DNA from: Linyphia triangularis
Lineage: Eukaryota > Arthropoda > Arachnida > Araneae > Linyphiidae
Reading direction: 5' to 3'
NCBI GenBank assembly: GCA_963978545.1
Contig: OZ021724.1
Coordinates: forward strand, 28,571,933-28,635,932
Length of the DNA: 64,000 nucleotides
The notes under the pieces are model-generated. The model saw only the letters and a list, made by a program, of their open reading frames with translations, was not told the origin of the DNA and did not search any database. The translations under genes were made by a program, and so were the position numbers. This document shows positions 48,951 through 62,570 of this stretch, one piece after another (the stretch's first letter is position 1; every line of letters starts with the position of its first letter).

Positions 48951-51900
48951 AGCACAAAAAAAAAACATATATCAGAAAAGTTTAAAAGATGCTTTGCTTA
49001 CTTTTTTTTTACATGGGGTCTTTTTGTACAGTCCGATTTAATTAAGTAATGTTTCCATCTGTTAAGGATGATATTCTATTTTCATACTTATTGTACTTAT
49101 ATGAGTATTAAAAAGACATTCATTTTGGATATACAAGCACATGTAACAAAAAAATTAATTTATCATGATAACTAATAATGTTGGTTAATTTGTTTCTAAC
49201 GTCTCTAGCAACTAGTATAATAAATATATAGGTAACACGTTATTATTTTTAAAACCAAATAAGTTAGTTTTAGTTTAGATTAGGTTATCTTACTGCTCAA
49301 GTAGCTTACAATTACTTTCTCAATATTAATGTAATATATTATTATTCTTAGAACCCATTAATTTAGTTTTAATAGGATGTTAAGATAAACCCTAATTACG
49401 AATTTGCTTTTACTTTTAATGATGCATTGATATAATTAATCAATTTTAAATTTATTAGTAGTTTTGTACTAAAACGTTCCATTTAAACACCAATAAATAA
49501 ATGTTAAGTGGTGCTAAAACTATAATGGTTTAAAATTACAATTGCAAGTCATTATCTTTATTTTTTTTAATTTGAAATATTTTGCCTGATTGAAAATTCC
49601 ATTTCAATAAAATTTTAAGTAACAGCGTTAGTATTCAACTTAAACTATTATTATAAAAAACAGAGATAACTTGACCAACTATTTAAATTTAAATTAGCTT
49701 AATTTGTAATACCTAATTGATGTCTTAAAAATTTGAATTCTTATTATGTGTAATATTCGAATTAAAATTGCACGACAAAAATATATTCTGGTATAGTTAG
49801 TTTTAATTTTAAACATAAACAAAAGAAGATATTGGAGGTGGGTATATCAATGGAAGGCTAATTGTTCCACTTGTCATCATCCAATATAGCTGAAAGTTGG
49901 TAGATAGGCTGGTTGTCGATGACAATATATTTGACCAAATATTGGTGGTTGTCACTGAAACTATACTTTTTCATACGTTTCTAGTGTCGTCTAGAATATA
50001 TAAATATTCAATAATTAAAAATGAAATAAAATTTTAGTGTGAATTTATTAATCGCCGCAAAAATTTGCAATAGTAATCTGTTTAGCACCGAGTACTTCTT
50101 CGACAACGACTTGAAATAAATCATAATTAGCTACATATATTAGTATTTAAAGATTTGAAACTAATTGTTGTATTGTATTTGAAACTCAATGTATTTCGAA
50201 ACATAATGATTCATTATTCGTGTAACGTTATTTGTAACTTCTCTACTCCCAATTAAATAAAAAAACTAACTACAACTTAATATAAAACTTATTTTGAAAT
50301 CAACATTTTTGTTTATATTTATAAATAATGTTTTCATTTAGAAAAAAGTTTATGTGTTTTAGACTTTCAGAAACATGCAATATATTTTTTACTGTCTAGA
50401 TAGATAAACCAGCATTTTCAAAATCATCGCATCATTTCTCATGTAGAATAGATTTTGTTTGTTAATAACGTTTCCATATTTAAAAAAAAAAAAAGGAAAA
50501 AAATGCAAGTATTGAATTTTATTATTTTACATTTTTTACGCCATAAAAATACGTTTTTTTAAATATACACATGGATGTATACATGTAGTCATCAGCTATT
50601 AGATATTTTTTCATAAAAAACTATTGGTTTTTCCTTCAGTGCTTTTTGTGACCATTAATTTGTTTATATAAAATGCGTACAAAGTTGTGTCTTAGGATAC
50701 TTACATTATAATTAGACTGAGTAATAAAATCAAACAACTAAAAAATCTTTTATATTTTCTAAACAAAACTGAATAAACATCATAAAGCTTAACGTTCAGT
50801 GCTTAACTAAAATAAATATTTGCTTAGTTGCCGATTTGTTTTGGAGTCCTTTTATCATTAGAAATGACTCCAAATGTAAAAAACAATAAAAAGTTCGATC
50901 ACTTAAAAATTCAAATATATAATGTAAATAAAAATTTCAACACATGTACGGTAGAGATATAACAGAATATTTTTATATGCGTTGTTTAAAGGTACATAAT
51001 TAATTTATTTTATCTTATTTAGTATATTAATTATTTAAAGTATTTATGCGACATTTGGTTAAGTGATGTCCGGCTTGGGTGTTCTAGAATATTAAAATGA
51101 GAGTATATTTAATCGATTGGTTGTTTTAATCATATAACATTTGAGTAAATTGAACCTTATATTATAGACTGTAGGTGATACATTTTTCTATTTACCCAAT
51201 GCTACTTTATCTATTTACCCAATGCTACTTTATTTTTTTATATTCCATCATCAATAGTTCTATTTGATACATAAGGCACAATAACTAAATAAAAAATGTA
51301 TATTCTAATATTAGAAAAAAAAATTCTTTTTTTTAATTGATTTAAATTGTTTTTATGTTTATCGATTAAACTTAGTATATTCTTTTTTTTCTTTCTTTTT
51401 TTTATACCTTCTGACATTTTATAATAAATGAATATTTAAATTGATCATTGTGAAAATGCTGCTCATAAAAATAATCCTTAAGATGCTTTTAATTAGCCAT
51501 TTAAATAGCATGACCTCATAAGTTTTTATCAGAAATTAGAATGCTTTAAAACACAATGTTGAATTACAAATATTTTGAAATTCTAGTAGCAAAATAATTT
51601 TTAGCTTTCATTAAGTAATGAGTTTTAACAAAAACATTACCAAAATTTCGTTAATAAATATCAAGTAATTTCTTTAAAGCAAATTACTTTTTAATTACAG
51701 TAATTGCTGTTTGATATATTTTCAATATCCTATTTTGTACAACCCCATAGTTGACGCCCCTGATTTATAAGTCATGGGATTAAACCAACATCAAACCCAT
51801 TTTTCTTCGGAATTTGCCATGCATTGAATAAGATTTTGATCTACAAAATTATATTAAAAACTTGCATGATTGCTAGTTTTCCCAATTTTAAATAGTATAC

Positions 51901-52718
51901 TAAAATTATTAATTTCCGTTTCTAAAGATGAAGTAATATATGTTTTTATTGTTTATTATTTTGAAATTGAATATATTCTAATTACTATCTAAATAATACG
52001 TAAACTTTAGGACTTTAGGAAACTAATTACCATCTTTAATTAGCTAAATAAATAATCATATTAAGAATTAAACAAACACTACCATTTTCCATGAAATTAA
52101 TCTAATCATTATTAAAGTAGATAAGTATGGGAGACAACTAGCCCTAACAACTATTAGCCTACTACTTACTGCTTGACCTATTTCATTTCTCGGAATTCGA
52201 AATAATTTCTGAAACACACTTAATTAAAGATGCAAAACTGAAAACGTATTCCAATTAATGTAGGACCATTAGACTTCAGAGTTTTAATAAGCCTTGAAAT
52301 GAAATTCTTTCGCTAATTTTGATGAAGAGAAACATACAATTTTCAGCAGATTTTGAATTAGATCTTTTAAATATAGTAAACTTTCGCATTAAATGTCCTA
52401 ATTTAGTCTAAGGTTTTTTAAGAGGAGAATATGAATTTATAATTGGTTTTCTTAAATATAACAATATTTATTTATCAAAATTAGCCAATGACAGGAACAT
52501 GCAAATGTTATAAAGTAAATTCACTTTATTTTTTTGGAATCAGAAGTAATTATAATCCGAAATCATAAGTCAACAATAAGATAGTGCATAAAAATTCATT
52601 TTAAAATTATGTTTACTTTAGAGTTATCAATTTAAATACAATTATGATAAACAATAAAATAAATTTGAGCGTAGACCCAATTATTTACATATTTTATGAA
52701 AAAATTGGAATATTAATG
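48946..52718. other. AT-rich noncoding DNA, no gene seen
   Basis: A/T-rich with a 23-bp tandem pair containing CTATTTACCCAATGCTACTT near 51188-51234. No supported gene or mobile element. Confidence 0.55.
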
Positions 52719-52720
52719 TA

Positions 52721-52952
52721 CCGAGAATGCGGGCTACTTTGGCCCTGGGGTCCTTCTTTAGCCCAAACTGAGAAAAAAATATAACGTTCTCTGCTAACCT
52801 CAGGAAGCAGTTTTTAAATTAATTTCGACAGTTTCCGCTATGGATGCTGCTCCATAGCGGATTCCTTCTTGAAGGTTAACTGAGAATATTATATTTTTTT
52901 CTCAGTTTGGGCCAAAAAAGGACCCCAGGGCCAAAGTAGCCCGCATTTACAG
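52721..52952. mobile_element. 232-bp MITE with long terminal inverted repeats, TA-flanked
   Basis: The left arm ATGCGGGCTACTTTGGCCCT and onward pairs with the right arm over about 55 positions (52721-52783 against 52890-52952) with few mismatches. The element is bounded by TA (52719-52720 and 52953-52954), pointing to Tc1/mariner-type insertion. In the centre is a second, independent perfect hairpin: 11-bp arms TCCGCTATGGA at 52834-52844 and 52851-52861 around the six-base loop TGCTGC. It is non-coding. The GC-rich arms stand out sharply from the AT-rich surroundings. Confidence 0.9.
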
Positions 52953-52954
52953 TA

Positions 52955-55900
52955 TTGATAAATCATGCAAATTTTGAGTGTTTTAATTAATAAAAAAGTG
53001 TAATCGCATTAAGATTTTAAATAAAAATCGAGTAATATTAAACTATTTAATTTTAGTTTTACTAATTACTTAAGTAAATAACTAATTTGAATTTAAAGAA
53101 TTTATGATTTTTTTTCAATTTTTTTTTCTTTTCAATTTGTGAAAAGTATTCCATTATGCTCACTGAGAACTATTTTGTAATACTAGAATATTAAGTGGTT
53201 TCACAGTGTAGGCAATTTACCGAAATTTATCATCTTGAATTTCTTTATCTCTTTAATGGAGCAAATGCATATTTTGAAATATTTTACATTTAATATATAA
53301 GCTCATAAAATGCTAGTCAGTTAAAATTATACTGAAAAAATATTTTCGTTTTATCCGACTGTATGAAAGACGAAAAACTTTTTTATACTCATATTTTAAG
53401 AAAGTTGTTGAAGAATATTTTATGTTGCTGAAATGCATTTTGTAATATTGCTATTAACGAGAAAGTTTAGTTTTCTATTAGATTATGCTGGATAAATTCA
53501 TGAAACTCATCTAGAAAACCTCTTAAAGTTTTATTTCCTGAAAAGTAGAATCCAATTTCTCATTTAAAAGTATTATAAACAGGCTTTAAAAGCTTTCAAA
53601 ATTTAAAAAGAGATAAATCTTCCATAACTCCAATTTCGTAACGTATCTGGAAAATAAGACTTTTCTTTTAAAAAATGCATTTGTCGGAAAATAGAGGATT
53701 GGTGAAATATCTTCAAAAGATTTTATTGATATATCTCTTATTGATACCTGGCAGTAAAGCTGTATGAAATGCATTTAGTAATCTAACATTTACAGATACA
53801 AATATATGATACCTTTAATTCATATAGATATAGTTTTTCAAAAACGTAATGCAACTTTTAATAATATTACAAAAAGCGCTTTACAAAAAAAAAAAAAAAA
53901 AAAAATAAATTGTTTCAAACAAAACTCATATTTTGAAGAGAAGTCACGCAATCATTTAATTTACATTATGTTTACGAATTCTGATAGGATAGAAAGTTTT
54001 ATTCTTCGAAGGTATATAAAAAAAAGGATAAGCTATTACAGGGTTCTGAAAATAAATTAATTGCATTTAAAAAGGACACATGTTGGAACGAATTCTTTTA
54101 CGCATATTTAATTTTATAAAAAGGCAACAAATTCAAAAATCAAAGTTCAATTTAACGTTAATAGTTTTCTACTAGATATATTTGTTCTAATTAAAATGTA
54201 CGCTGAAAGGCAGTCACTCTAATTATAACTGTTTTTATAAAAAATTTTGCTAATTTTAAATAATAATAATAAAAAAAAAAATCAATATTATGTGCATAGG
54301 CTATGACTCAATTTTTACATCAATGAACATGCATTTGAAAAAATAGTCTCAAAATTTGCATCCAATAGAAGCATCAGTAAAGTATAGCAAAATTAATTTA
54401 ACCTATTTACAAAAACTTACGAAAATCCATGGCTACTTAAATAATTTTAAATTACAAATAATATGCTAGCTGAATATTAAATTTCGGAACAAACATCATA
54501 CTTCAAACCGCATTTTCATACTCCAATTGTTGATTTCACATTGATTTCAATTATAGAAACAAGTTTTGTTTCACTCACTGTGCTCTGTTTTAATACAATT
54601 TATCTTTGATCACGAAACCTAAAACAATAGTATTTATAAAAAAATTCGTTTAGTTTTTGAAATCTTATAAGCATTAACTGACTTTGTGCTCTCTTCACAT
54701 AATCCTCCTCTGTTAATAAGTTTATATACTCCAAATATATATATGAATAGTTCTTATAAATAGTAAACTAATCTTTATATCATATTATTATCTAACAATC
54801 TGTTTACCTTGTTCTTACACAGTAGCAAAGAATGAAAAGTACGGTTTTCATTAAAAAAAAAAAAAAAAAAAAAAATCAAATTTGTTTATTTTTTATTTAT
54901 GAAATGCTTAAATGAAATTATTTTAATTATTGGGAACTATTACGTTTACTTTAGTTTCCTTGGAGCATAATGTAATGTTTGAATTTCTAATATGTACTTT
55001 CAGAACTACCACATTAACTTTATTTTTTATCTGGCTTAAGGATGCTTTCGAATAAAACTACTTTTAGATGCTGAATGATTTATAAAAGTAAAACAAACAC
55101 ATAGGAGTGTTCTTTACTGTATTTTTTGCTACAGCATATTCAAACATTTATTTCGCAAAGAGAGAAAGGACGTTTAAAAAATGGGGGCAAAAACTTTATC
55201 TGAATACCAAATAAGATTTTTGATATATTACATTCTTATTTCTCTATTATATTCATTGAAAAAAAAGTTTAAATTTAACTCTTACCCTGTTATTAAATTT
55301 TGAATTAAAATTACCGTACGCTTTGCAAACTGTATAGGATAATCAATCCTATACAAAATAATAATTCACTGCTAAATAAAAATTTAAGTAATATTTATGT
55401 TAAAATTTAAATTAACTTTAATTTAGTATATTCGTACATTTGTAGAGATTTACGAATGCTTAGAATATATTAACCTATTTTTCTATAATAGAAATTTGAT
55501 GTACTTACTACATTGATTCAAGTAACTTCCATTCCTTTATCTCCACAGAAGATAACAATTAAACAACGTGCATTGAAGTTATAAATAAAATACATTAGAA
55601 ATTAAGATCATGAATAAATATAAACCTATCCAATTTTAAAATGTTAATAAACCATCTCCCAACATCATCCACTTTTAAGCTATTTCTTAGAAAGCAGTGA
55701 AATTTGTTGCAAAAAACATCACAATTCATATTCATAAATCTTCAAAGGCGATTCAGACTTTAATTTCTTTAAATATATTCAATGCTACGAATTCACTTCT
55801 TTTCCATGTAATTTAATTTCTATTTGTTGGGTATGGAATGTTTTTTTGTTTTACTTGTAGACACTTTACGCATATGTAATGATTTTTTTCCCTGAGTTAC

Positions 55901-56690
55901 ACATTAAAGTAACCACAAACGAAAATTATGTAAATAATGTTCTAGCGATTGGCTTTTCAAGTAAAAGCTTAATTTTTTTTAATAAAACTTTCGTTCTTTT
56001 ATGAATATCTGTTAGTTTTTGTTAGATTTTTATACTTCATATCGTTTCAGATATCGAAAATTCATGATTTCAGTAGAAAGAAGTTGAGGCTTTCAAATAA
56101 AATATTTTATTGAGAAGAATATATTATACAATAAATGAATAGATGAATATATTTTTAAATAAATAATAATCATGTACATCGATAAATGTAAATATTTTCA
56201 TGATCTATAAATGTTCTAGAAAAGTAATCTTGAAGAATAACATATAAATAATTTACTAAGTAATTAAAAGGAGAATTTTTCTATTTCCATTTTCCCAAAA
56301 TTGTCATTAGTACTAGTAATTACAGATTTCATTAGTACTTATAGATGACAAAAAGTAATATCAAGGTTTTATAGGAAATTTAATATCCATTTCTTTGAAA
56401 TTTACAAGTAAGCTATACAGATTAAATAACAAAATCAAAATCAGTGATACCACATTAATTTAATGATTAGGATGTATATTGAACGAATTACGAATACTTT
56501 CTTCATTTTTCTTCCAACTTTTCCAATATCTATAACTAATTTTTACGACTAACATCAGTATACATGCTTAAAAATCATCACATTTTATGTAATAGAAGTT
56601 TAAATTCTACAGTATTAAAATAAAACAAAAGCCCTCCCATTATATCTACACAATTTTTTATTCGATATTTGCCAAAGACTCAAGAAAGCT
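52955..56690. other. AT-rich noncoding DNA, no gene seen
   Basis: Poly(A) runs at about 53886-53904 and 54852-54874. Frames at 53586-53774 (minus) and 53806-54060 (plus) are low-complexity and carry no motif. Confidence 0.55.
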
Positions 56691-56691
56691 A

Positions 56692-56743
56692 AAAACTCAT
56701 ATTTGTATTGCATTCTATTGAATATAATACAAATATGAGTTTT
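56692..56743. repeat. inverted repeat, 18-bp perfect arms
   Basis: AAAACTCATATTTGTATT (56692-56709) and its exact reverse complement (56726-56743) flank a 16-base loop. It may be a small foldback remnant or a cruciform-prone site. Confidence 0.9.
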
Positions 56744-56941
56744 CTAATTTCGTTCTTGGAGTCCCTTTGTATTTCAAGGAAATTATTGTGACGTACGATT
56801 TGTAATAGAAATCACATTAAACTTTGGAAGGTGTTTCTGAGATATTATTCAAACACCTGAAGTGACGTATCTATTTTTCTAAAGACGTATTTTGATATTT
56901 TTGAAAATGTTACAGAATATTGAACGTAACTCTTCTTTCAG

Positions 56942-56998
56942 AACAAACGTCAAACTGCAAAGGAAACGTGATTATTTTTCGCGGCACATGTCAAGGAG
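56942..56998 (+). CDS. candidate 57-nt internal exon (unproven)
   Basis: A pyrimidine-rich tract ending CTCTTCTTTCAG (acceptor-like) is followed by 57 bases and then GGAG/GTAAGCTT, a strong donor match. Two of three frames are open. One reads QTSNCKGNVIIFRGTCQG with two Cys, and the other TNVKLQRKRDYFSRHMSR. The stretch is less AT-rich and contains CpG, unlike its flanks. No neighbouring exon was found in the window, so it would have to be part of a gene with very long introns. I do not recognise either peptide. Confidence 0.25.
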
Positions 56999-57374
56999 GT
57001 AAGCTTTAATTGAAATATATTTTTAGTGTCGCTTTGTTCTAAACCTTATTGGCTGTTATCTTTTAAGAAGTACGTCTGAATTGCACAAAGGCTTGTCACA
57101 AAAGTAAGAAGTTTATAATTCATGCAAATTTTAGATTTTCGTTCAACCAAACCACATATGTGTGATATGAAATAAAAATAACCACAACCTATACAAACTT
57201 TGAAGAATTGTTAATAATTGATTTTTCTTGTAGCCATTCACTTTTTTCGAGTTCTGTCAGAAATTTCGTCAGTAGCATTTCAAAAGCTTTGTTTTCTATT
57301 TAGGAAAGAAACAATAGCGTCACTTAAATGGAAGCCTTCTTGGCGTAGTTTTGTAGAAAGTTTTCTGAGTTAAT

Positions 57375-57440
57375 TGAAAAAGATGTCTTTAGAATCCCAG
57401 TGATCATGATTAAGCAGAAATTGGCGTGAGTTTCCCTTCC
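57375..57440 (+). pseudogene. broken relative of the 34.3 kb ORF start
   Basis: AATTGAAAAAGATGTC and then ATGATTAAGCAGAAATTGG recur here in the same order as at 34288-34350, followed by weaker similarity (GTCGATTCGAGTTCTTAAAG versus GTCGATCTATCGTTAATG). The reading frame from the equivalent ATG stops after six codons. It is either a pseudogene copy or a second fragment of a shared repeat. Confidence 0.45.
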
Positions 57441-57889
57441 AAGTCGATTCGAGTTCTTAAAGTTACTATGATTGTCTGTCACGCTAGAGTTCCTAATTTT
57501 TTTTTTTTTGAGAGCAATAAACATCAGAACTAGTAAAAAAAAATACACTAATGTTCGGCAGAAAAATAAATTTGTTTTTTCAAAGAGTTAAGGACAAACA
57601 CAAAATTGTTTCTAAATAATTGGAAGAAATTGATACCTTTGTATATAATTAAATAAATATTTTAAATTAAAAAAAAAAAAGTTTCAGTTTTTAAGTTATT
57701 AACCATAGATTCATGTTTATCTTCTTCAAAAATTTGAAGATCAACTAAAAGGCTCCTAGTTTGAAAATATAATAACACTTGCAAGAGAGTTACTATCAAT
57801 AGTGATAAACTACTATTTATAATGTTTTAAATATATTTTGACAAACACATATTATTTTTCATTTAATGTAGAATAAAAATTTCTTTTAT

Positions 57890-58430
57890 ATAGTGAACAC
57901 ATTTAATTCTATTCTGTTTTAAGCTCAATTGAATACTTCGAGTACAATAGCTGAGTTTGGTTAAAATTTGTATGAATTAGAAACCAATATATTTTTATTT
58001 GACGTACTCCTTAGAAAATACTGATAAGAATAAAATAAAAGTTCTCCCCTTTCACATAAATGCCACTGTAGCATATTTTACAAATTTTTAATAAAAAATG
58101 TCAATTATTTTTTAATGAAGAATTGCTTTCAACATACGCTAACTTTGAAAACGTAATCAACTGTTTTTTTATGTTTAAACATTCTGTTTAAAGATCAGTT
58201 AATTGTTCACACCCAACCGCTGAGTTTGATTAAAATTTGAATTAGAAACTAATTTATTTTTACTTTATTAATTCCTTAGAAAAACTGATAAGAATAAAAG
58301 AAATGTGTTTTCCTTTCGCTTAAATGCTAATGCAGCATGTTTCATATATTTTCTCTAAAAAGTCTCTATGATTACCCAGTGAAAGATTGCTTTCAACAAA
58401 CACAAATTTCGAAAACGTATTCATACTAAT
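57890..58430. repeat. 269-bp tandem duplication, diverged
   Basis: Two copies with landmarks GCTGAGTTTG(G/A)TTAAAATTTG (57950, 58219), then CTTAGAAAA..ACTGATAAGAATAAAA, then GCATATTTTAC / GCATGTTTCAT, then GATTGCTTTCAACA, then GAAAACGTA. No coding potential. Confidence 0.8.
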
Positions 58431-60710
58431 AATTAATTAATTTTTATTTAAATTTATTAGTTTAAATAATAATATACGTTTCCATTTCAGGAAGATAAAA
58501 GAGTTTTAAATAATTTATTTTGATAGCAATATTGTGTCAATGAAAATACCAAAAATTTCATCATTAAAGTAATTGCATTTTTAAAGCAAGTAAAAGGTAA
58601 ATATACTAAATTTGTTAATAAAAAGATACACATCGTTTTGAAGTTAATGTTGCAAACACACGAATATAGATACTTCATATAAGTAGTCCACGCTTTTGCT
58701 TTTTAAAAGAGAACCAGATATTAAAAATATTGAAATAAAACATATTTCAATACCAAGTTTAGTCACTAAACAGTTGAAGTCAAAAATTTAGAATTTCCTA
58801 ATCTTTTTACGAATTCTATTCATCTATAAAATAGTTTTGTTTATAAAATTATTAAATTGAATAGATTTTCCAGAAAATATTTTTCAAAATGTTTATCTAG
58901 GATCGCGGCAGTGTTCCAAGATAAAATTAAACGGATTTCAAATATTCATCTTTTGCTCGATTTCAAGAAATGACTATGATAGTTTAAGTTGAATAATTAG
59001 AATAGTATAATTAGTAAAATTGACTTATTACTTTCAATTTCTCATTGTCCTCATTGTCTCCAATGTCATTCATTATGTACAAGCACCCCTCTCCCCCTCC
59101 CAAAAACAAAAGCTAAACGGGCAGCAAACATTACATTTCGTAACTTTTTCTGCCTGATCATTTTACCTGGAAAGTTTTTTTACTACATCTACTTTCTTTG
59201 GGAGATACTTTTATATATTTTTTAATAGTTTGTGCAGCACTGAAATGAAAAGTTGCAATGCTGTCATATATAACTATTCGATTTAAATCAGGATGTAACA
59301 GTTTGAAAGCGTTTTCTTATCCCTTATAATTCAAGTAAACTGTTTTATTCTCTGGTTAAATTTATGCAGTGTTCAACGAGCTTTCTCTACAACCTTTTTA
59401 AATAAATACAAGTGAAAACTTATCTAACTCAAAAATGTATCACAAAAGCTTGAATTTCAGTCAACAAAATCTCATATTTGACAGCAAGGAAAAAATGCCC
59501 TGAAATATGGTCGTAATGATATAGAAAAAAACTATTCTTCTTCTCAGTTTTCTGCCTGTAAATCATTCGACATCAATAAGAAATTTTATTCATAAAGATT
59601 CAATGGCTGAAAATAAAATCTTCTTTCTTTGTGTTTAAAAAATGGATTTTTATGAGAAATGGTTCGGAAGTTTTTTGCCTTCAAAACCAACAGACGTTTA
59701 ACGGATTTTCTTTCCAACACAAAAAAATATTGCTTTTTTCATTTAGAAATAAAAAATAAAAAAATCCATTCTATAATATTTTTATACATTGTTTATCTAT
59801 TTCAAATGTACATTTCTGGAGATTTCACATTTTAAAGGTATACACTTCTTTTACAATATTGTTTGCAAATGGTTTCCATATAATATTTTCCTATAGTAGT
59901 TTCATACAATATTGTTTGTAATATAATTCTATATCTTACTCTTTAAAATAAGATTAATTCTTTTTATAACTATTGCAGAAAATTTAAATTTGTAAATACT
60001 TTTGAGAAATAATTTAAAAATCAATATGCTATGGTTTACAACACATGAATATGAAGTTCTAGAGAAAATTGGAAATCATTTTTAATTTAAAGAAACCATA
60101 TAAAATTACAATTAAATATTTATTTAAAACGAGATAAGCATTTTATATTGGATACAAAGAAGGGAATCCATTGGGATGATAAGTTTTTACCACACACAAT
60201 TTTCACTTGATGACTTGTTATCTTGAGATTTATAGTGTAAAAAGGTGTTATTAATATAGAACATAACTAATTCGGGGTTAATTTAAAAAGGAACCTTTAA
60301 TCAAGTCAAATTTACATGTTTCTAGATAAAAGCTGATTTAGAAAAATATTTTAAACTCCGTGTCTGTGCTAGTTACGTAAACAAAGAGAAAAGTATAAAA
60401 AGTATATGGTAATGGGTCGACAAATAAAGGTATTTGAAACGTTTAAAAACTATGTCGTAAGGAGACGCCCGCTTCCTTTAGCCCAAAAATACATATAGAT
60501 TAAATTAATTAACCAATTAATCGTTTCCTGACAGTTTGCGTTGTGTTTTAAGTTAAAAAAGCGTCAAATCTTACGGACGTGTTAGGGCAAGGTTCGTTGA
60601 AAACAAGGATTATCAATAAGTTACACCACATTAAGTTAAATTCTCGACCTAAGTACAATAAACAAATTTACCTGAACCAACGACAGCATTGACAGCAACA
60701 GAACCCTACC
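58431..60710. other. AT-rich noncoding DNA, no gene seen
   Basis: A 63-codon minus-strand frame at 58487-58678 has no recognised motif. From about 60470 the sequence becomes less AT-rich toward the LTR-like segment at 60711. Confidence 0.5.
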
Positions 60711-61849
60711 TGTAAGGGAAATGAACATCCCGCACCCAAGAACGATTCTCTTACAAAGAACGAGTCCAGTTTGAGGTTAAATTAAATAATTTATTTTGAA
60801 TACTGTAAATTAATACGAAAGAGAACACAATAGTTTATACAATGCATAGAGTCACAAATACGGTACGGCGCCTGTGGTTGAGAGAGACTCGTGACAATGT
60901 CATATAACAATATTAAATCGGAACATACTACTACTTAAACTCTGTTTCCAAATACACCTTAAGTCAACCTATTAAACTAGACAGTTATTTAATTAATTAA
61001 ACACACTTATATTTAAATTACAATCGCACTAAACTTAATTTTACTGAGAAAGTAAACGTTGCCATTTCTCACTACGCGAACACAAATTCTTCTACTAAAA
61101 AAAGCTGTCCTCCAAACTTAAATTAAATTAACTATTACATTAATTTTACACTAATTAAACTTTTGCGGATTTACTGTGCAAGCGAGAACGAATGCCAGAA
61201 GGACTTACCCGTTCATGCAGGAATCCATCATCACAGGGCTCTACCCTAGAGTTAGCCGGTCAGAGCGAGAGCGTTGCGTCCCCCACGCACCTGTTGGTAG
61301 ACAAGGTAGGCAGAGCAGAGAGGGTCGTGAAAAATCTCCATTTTTCAGAGTTGTACCAGCTTTTAAAAACTTGGTCAGAATGCAATTGGTGCGCTACCAG
61401 CTTTGCTATAGATTCTGCGTCCTTCATTGGACCATAACCTACGCCTACAAGCAATCAGGGCTGAACCCTTTTTGCCCGGCCAGGCGATTATTGGTTTCGT
61501 TGCGAAATTCACCTCTCTGACCTCCGTCATATAAACACATCCCGCTTGACATTCAGCATCGAAATATATCCGACTTGCATCCGCTCTAAGCCAGCCCAGA
61601 CCGACAAAAATCCCCTAACACAACTCTTTCCCCCAAAACATCTGGTTTTAACGAGACAGAGGACAGTAGGGTATACCAGACCCTTTACTTTTAAACTGAT
61701 TCAACAACCACCATTGCAAACACAATTAAAACCACACAAAATTAAACCTCACAAAATCAAAACCTCACAAATTAATTCAAAAACACTTAAAAGGGGTTGA
61801 AGTGTCTTGGGTGAGAACACTCATCCAAATGCCACTTCACCACATTACA
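60711..61849 (-). repeat. probable 3' LTR, 1139 bp
   Basis: On the minus strand the segment starts TGTAATGTGGTGAAGTGGC at 61849 and ends CATTTCCCTTACA at 60711, so the edges form the perfect short inverted repeat TGTAA/TTACA. AATAAA, a polyadenylation signal, lies at 60790-60795, about 80 bases before the 3' edge, as expected for R/U5. GGATGGGG just before the start could be a polypurine tract. Short open frames inside (61176-61520 plus, 61260-61454 minus) are not supported as genes. Several minus-strand donor-like GTAAGT/GTAAAT sites lie nearby, so a host promoter or 5' exon is the alternative. Confidence 0.5.
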
Positions 61850-62114
61850 CCCCATCCAAATATTTAAAAAAATTTAACCATAGTTATTTATGCATAAAAT
61901 ACTAATCTTGCAACATAGCATTCATTAATCAAACACAAGAAACAGAATAACTGCCTCTTACAATGCATATTACCAGATCCAATAACACAAAATTGTCATT
62001 ACTAAAATATTACTCGACAGTTACAATTTGTCCACCTAAATTGATATGCAATATGAAGTAATTATCAAGTTTTCAATATATCACTCCAACTTTCTATAAT
62101 TCAATTTAAGAAAT

Positions 62115-62540
62115 CAGTCATATGGAATATTTGGCATTCCGCAAAATGAAGTTTAAAATACCTAATTAACTACAAATCAATGTCCAATTATGTATCGTAT
62201 CATGCATGTGAAATATTTGGCATTCCATAAATTAAAATTTAAAACACTTAATTAACCACACATCAATGTCCAATTATATATCATATCATGAATGTGAAAT
62301 AATTGGCATTCCATAATCTAAAATTTAAAACACTCAATTAACCACACATCAATGTCTAATTATGTATCATATCATGCATGTGAAATATTTGGCATTCCAT
62401 CATCTAAAATTTAAAACACTTCATTAACAAAAATCAATGTCTAATTATGTATCATATCATGCATGTGAAATATTTGGCATTCCATCATCTAAAATTTAAA
62501 ACACTTCATTAACAAAAATCAATGTCTAATTATGTATCAT
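62115..62540. repeat. 86-bp tandem repeat, ~5 units
   Basis: TTGGCATTCC recurs at 62131, 62217, 62303, 62389 and 62474. Units carry AAATTTAAAACAC, then CAATGTC(C/T)AATTATGTATC, then ATATCATGCATGTGAAATA. The last two units are nearly identical and the first is the most diverged. Confidence 0.92.
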
Positions 62541-62570
62541 ATCAATTATACATAATTAGACATTGATTTT
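62515..62570. repeat. perfect inverted repeat (23-bp arms) closing the 86-bp array
   Basis: The last partial unit, 62515-62537, is followed after a 10-base loop by its exact reverse complement at 62548-62570 (core ATACATAATTAGACATTGAT). The array therefore ends in an inverted partial unit. Confidence 0.95.

Noticed and set aside
61176..61520. A 114-codon plus-strand frame in a GC-richer stretch
   Set aside because: It is opposite to the inferred LTR orientation, has no motif, and frames lengthen by chance where GC rises.
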